Part shown: piece after piece, positions 5,727 to 7,377 of the stretch | Position numbering within the stretch: the stretch's first letter is position 1 | How the letters are laid out: each line of letters opens with the position of its first letter | Origin: Flemingiibacterium sp045579105 | Lineage (GTDB): Bacteria; Bacillota; Clostridia; Oscillospirales; CAG-272 | Direction: 5' to 3' | Length of the DNA: 7,377 nucleotides | Assembly (NCBI GenBank): GCA_045579105.1 | Contig: JAZNLM010000136.1 | Location: 1 to 7,377 of the forward strand | Made by a program: the position numbers and the translations under genes | Notes under the pieces: generated by a model | Database searches by the model: none | The model's input: the letters and a program-made list of their open reading frames with translations, nothing else | Told to the model about the DNA's origin: nothing

Positions 5727-6479
5727 TCAGCCCTCATATTCGAGATCCTGTTCCGAGGAAACGCCCATATATTCAAGAGGATCGACGTATTTACCATTCA
5801 CCTTCATTTCAAGATGCAAGTGCGGTTCTTCCGCAATTTCAATCATTGCACTCTCTCCAACAGCACCAAGGACCTGTCCCATCGACACCTTTGCACCGAC
5901 CTCAAGTGCGCCGTCAAGCTCGTCCGCAAGGTTCATATACGACGTGTAAATACCCTCACCGTGGTCGATTGTAACGCATCTGCCCATAAGCGGATCCGTC
6001 CATATCTTGCAAACCGTACCTGCTGATGCCGCGATTACTTCACTGCCAAGTGCCGCACTTACGTCAACTCCAGTATGAGCGCGGTAATCGTTCATCGTGA
6101 GCGAATACGTTGGAACATCAATTTCGAATTCCTTTGAAACAGAACCGACAACGGGCATCACAAAGTAACGCACCTCTCCTGCAGTGGGGGTATTATCAGT
6201 ATCTGCCAATGTTGTCTTGTCCGTAGTGTCGGACGGGGTGGGTTCGCTGTCTTTTGTAGCGCTTGTATCTTTGACGTCATTGATATGCGCCGAGGTGTCG
6301 GACGAATTTTTTGACGTATCTTTCGTGTCTGTCATTGAGGTATCGCGCGAGGTGTCAACACTTTCGTTCCGTCTGAACGATACCGTAAAAACAGAAACGA
6401 TAACGACCAGAGCAAGCATAGCCGCCATAAGGGAATAGATGAGTTTGTCAATGGATTTTTTTGATGTTTTCTTCTCCAT
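5727..6479 (-). CDS. spoIIQ: SpoIIQ-like membrane-anchored M23 (LytM) domain protein
   Basis: The 250-aa product has a short cytoplasmic N-terminus (MEKKTSKKSIDK), one membrane segment (about 14-34), a Ser/Thr/Asp-rich linker with five DTS triplets (42-73), and a C-terminal M23/LytM domain (about 104-236). The zinc-site residues His135 and Asp139 (HTGVD) and His220/His222 (HLHLE) are present. The usual YxHL motif reads YMNL, so Asn183 replaces a histidine expected in active LytM enzymes. YxNL and the preceding DYRAHTGVD pattern are features I associate with clostridial SpoIIQ, the forespore protein that binds SpoIIIAH across the engulfment space. A sigma-F-like promoter upstream fits, since spoIIQ is a sigma-F gene in Bacillus. 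The ribosome site (AAAGG, 6493-6497) is rather distant, 13 nt from the ATG. A generic envelope M23 protein remains the alternative. Confidence 0.7.
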   Translation of the reverse strand: MEKKTSKKSIDKLIYSLMAAMLALVVIVSVFTVSFRRNESVDTSRDTSMTDTKDTSKNSSDTSAHINDVKDTSATKDSEPTPSDTTDKTTLADTDNTPTAGEVRYFVMPVVGSVSKEFEIDVPTYSLTMNDYRAHTGVDVSAALGSEVIAASAGTVCKIWTDPLMGRCVTIDHGEGIYTSYMNLADELDGALEVGAKVSMGQVLGAVGESAMIEIAEEPHLHLEMKVNGKYVDPLEYMGVSSEQDLEYEG

Positions 6480-6539
6480 GTAATATTACCAACCTTTCAA
6501 GTTTTAAGCTTTATTTGTGACATACTGTCGGTTTGGTAA

Positions 6540-6569
6540 TATTATTATCCGACGCATCGGCGTTTATAC
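6540..6569 (-). promoter_or_regulatory. sigma-F-like promoter of the SpoIIQ-like gene
   Basis: On the minus strand GTATA (6565-6569) and GATAATAATA (6540-6549) are separated by 15 bp, matching the sigma-F consensus (GYATA, 15-16 bp, GGNNANAHTR) except for the second G of the -10. The same bases also read as a near sigma-G site (GTATA, 18 bp, AATAATA). It lies just after the terminator of the upstream gene, with a leader of about 50 nt before the ATG. The spacer contains CCGATGCGTCGG, a near-palindrome of unknown meaning. Confidence 0.5.
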
Positions 6570-6576
6570 ACTTTTC

Positions 6577-6608
6577 AAAAAAAATCAGCGGCGGTAAAAC
6601 CCCCGCTG
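6577..6608 (-). terminator. intrinsic terminator of the 226-aa lipoprotein gene
   Basis: On the minus strand CAGCGG (6603-6608) pairs with CCGCTG (6586-6591), and the stem continues past one mismatch into a GG/CC pair around a short T-rich loop. A run of eight T follows one base after the stem. It starts about 10 nt after the lipoprotein stop codon and separates that gene from the SpoIIQ-like gene. Confidence 0.88.
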
Positions 6609-6617
6609 CAAAAATCG

Positions 6618-7298
6618 TTAATCAATCTTGGCATCAATAAACTCAATGAGCGTTTGAGATTCTCCGTTGTAAGTTACAGTGTAGACATACTCTCGAAGAA
6701 CGTTTGAGAGATTCTTATAGTTATCAACATAATAACCGTACACGATATCCGTGCAGTCTTTCTTAAGATCGTCTGCCTCGCTGTCAAAAGTGTTTACATA
6801 GGACTTGCCCATATAGAATTTATATTCCTTGAAGCCCTTTTCCTTTGTGGTAATCTCAATATAGTCAACATCTTGGGCAGTGAAGGTAAGCCTAAACTCC
6901 TCAAAAATGTCGGGAGCAACTTCTGCATAAGCGCCCATGCCGTCAAACGTTTCTACCATAAGGTCGCCCTCTTTGCTGAACTTATACTGAGTCGACTTCT
7001 CTGCGCCGCTCTCCGAATAATCACGTGTTAAGTCAAAATCAGGCTCGTCGATATTATTTCTAAACTGAACGAAGGTATCTTCCGATGTGTTTACAAGAAC
7101 ATCCGCAATATCTTTATCAAGCTTTACAGTCTTATAAATAAGTATCTCTCCGCTTTCATCGGTTATTGCCTTTTCAGATGCCTCAAAAACAAGCTCAAGC
7201 TTCTCTGCAATCTCTTTTTCGTTGCGGCAGCCGACGAAAAGCACGGTGCCTATCAGCAGCGCCATAATAAGCGATACTGTCTTTAAAAATCTGTTCAT
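6618..7298 (-). CDS. lipoprotein of unknown function (226 aa)
   Basis: The 226-aa product begins with a basic, hydrophobic leader (MNRFLKTVSLIMALLIGTVL) ending in FVGC, so Cys24 is the likely lipidation site and the mature protein should be anchored on the outside of the membrane. The rest is acidic and shows no cysteine pairs or enzyme motif that I recognise. A helical stretch (about 27-46) is followed by alternating strands such as TQYKFSKEGDLMVETFDG and YIEITTKEKGFKEYKFYMGKSYV, which suggests a beta-rich domain like those of small clostridial lipoproteins. I cannot assign a family. TGGAGT (minus strand, 7305-7310) supports the start, and a good terminator follows the stop, so it is separately transcribed from the SpoIIQ-like gene. 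Confidence 0.8.
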   Translation of the reverse strand: MNRFLKTVSLIMALLIGTVLFVGCRNEKEIAEKLELVFEASEKAITDESGEILIYKTVKLDKDIADVLVNTSEDTFVQFRNNIDEPDFDLTRDYSESGAEKSTQYKFSKEGDLMVETFDGMGAYAEVAPDIFEEFRLTFTAQDVDYIEITTKEKGFKEYKFYMGKSYVNTFDSEADDLKKDCTDIVYGYYVDNYKNLSNVLREYVYTVTYNGESQTLIEFIDAKID

Positions 7299-7327
7299 TT
7301 AACTACTCCAAAAAATGTATTACGGGT

Positions 7328-7356
7328 TATTATAAATCCCTTACAACCTAACATTC
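7328..7356 (-). promoter_or_regulatory. candidate promoter of the 226-aa lipoprotein gene
   Basis: On the minus strand a TATAATA (7328-7334) lies 30 nt before the ATG. No sigma-A -35 stands at the right distance, but GAATG (7352-7356) is 17 bp upstream, which resembles a sigma-G site (GHATR and CATWHTA, 6 of 7 in the -10). A sigma-A promoter with a poor -35 is the plain alternative. Confidence 0.35.
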
Positions 7357-7360
7357 TGCC

Positions 7361-7377
7361 GCAAATCACAGATTTGC
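7361..7377. repeat. perfect 7-bp inverted repeat at the right window edge
   Basis: GCAAATC (7361-7367) and GATTTGC (7371-7377) are perfect complements around ACA. The window ends exactly at the outer base of the right arm, so the palindrome may extend further. It sits just upstream of the candidate lipoprotein promoter. It could be an operator, or the hairpin of an upstream gene's terminator. Confidence 0.5.

Noticed and set aside
1..7377. Search for CRISPR repeats, tRNA or rRNA genes, riboswitches, transposase or phage genes
   Set aside because: No regularly spaced repeats, tRNA-like cloverleaf, known leader motif or mobile-element protein was seen by eye on either strand.

Overview
The window looks like a chromosomal segment of an endospore-forming, low-to-moderate G+C Firmicute, most likely in the Clostridia (an Oscillospiraceae-like gut or anaerobic lineage). 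The reasons are a SpoVAF-type germination protein, a SpoIIQ-like forespore protein of the clostridial type, a YerB/DUF3048 lipoprotein, a YitT/DUF2179 membrane protein, strong AGGAGG-type ribosome binding sites and compact intrinsic terminators. There is no phage, transposase, CRISPR array, tRNA or rRNA. The lineage is inferred from gene content only.

Layout, left to right. Positions 1-113 (minus) hold the N-terminus of a TtcA-family PP-loop tRNA-thiolation enzyme that runs off the left edge. Divergent from it is a plus-strand pair: a signal-less zinc N-acetylmuramoyl-L-alanine amidase (172-732) and spoVAF (790-2211). Next come a 139-bp element bounded by an 8-bp inverted repeat (2215-2353) and the convergent yerB-like lipoprotein gene (2418-3569, minus), which has a consensus sigma-A promoter. 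A small conserved-looking 94-aa gene (3780-4064, plus) follows with its own terminator. It converges on a cyclophilin gene (4158-4640, minus) that has another terminator. A yitT-family gene (4692-5570, minus) lies 51 bp upstream of the cyclophilin gene and is probably cotranscribed with it. Then come a SpoIIQ-like M23 gene (5727-6479, minus) behind a sigma-F-like promoter, a well-formed terminator, and an unrecognised lipoprotein gene (6618-7298, minus).

The theme that links several genes is the spore. SpoIIQ belongs to the forespore side of the SpoIIIA-SpoIIQ channel during engulfment. SpoVAF is a germinant-receptor A-subunit homologue of the spore inner membrane. The amidase next to spoVAF is a candidate cortex or cell-wall hydrolase. 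The rest is housekeeping (tRNA thiolation, protein folding) or conserved envelope genes of uncertain role. No clear new multi-gene system is visible. The observations most worth a second look are the inverted-repeat-bounded element at 2215-2353, the amidase-spoVAF pairing outside a spoVA operon, the sigma-F-like promoter with the N-for-H change in the SpoIIQ-like protein, and the 94-aa orphan gene.
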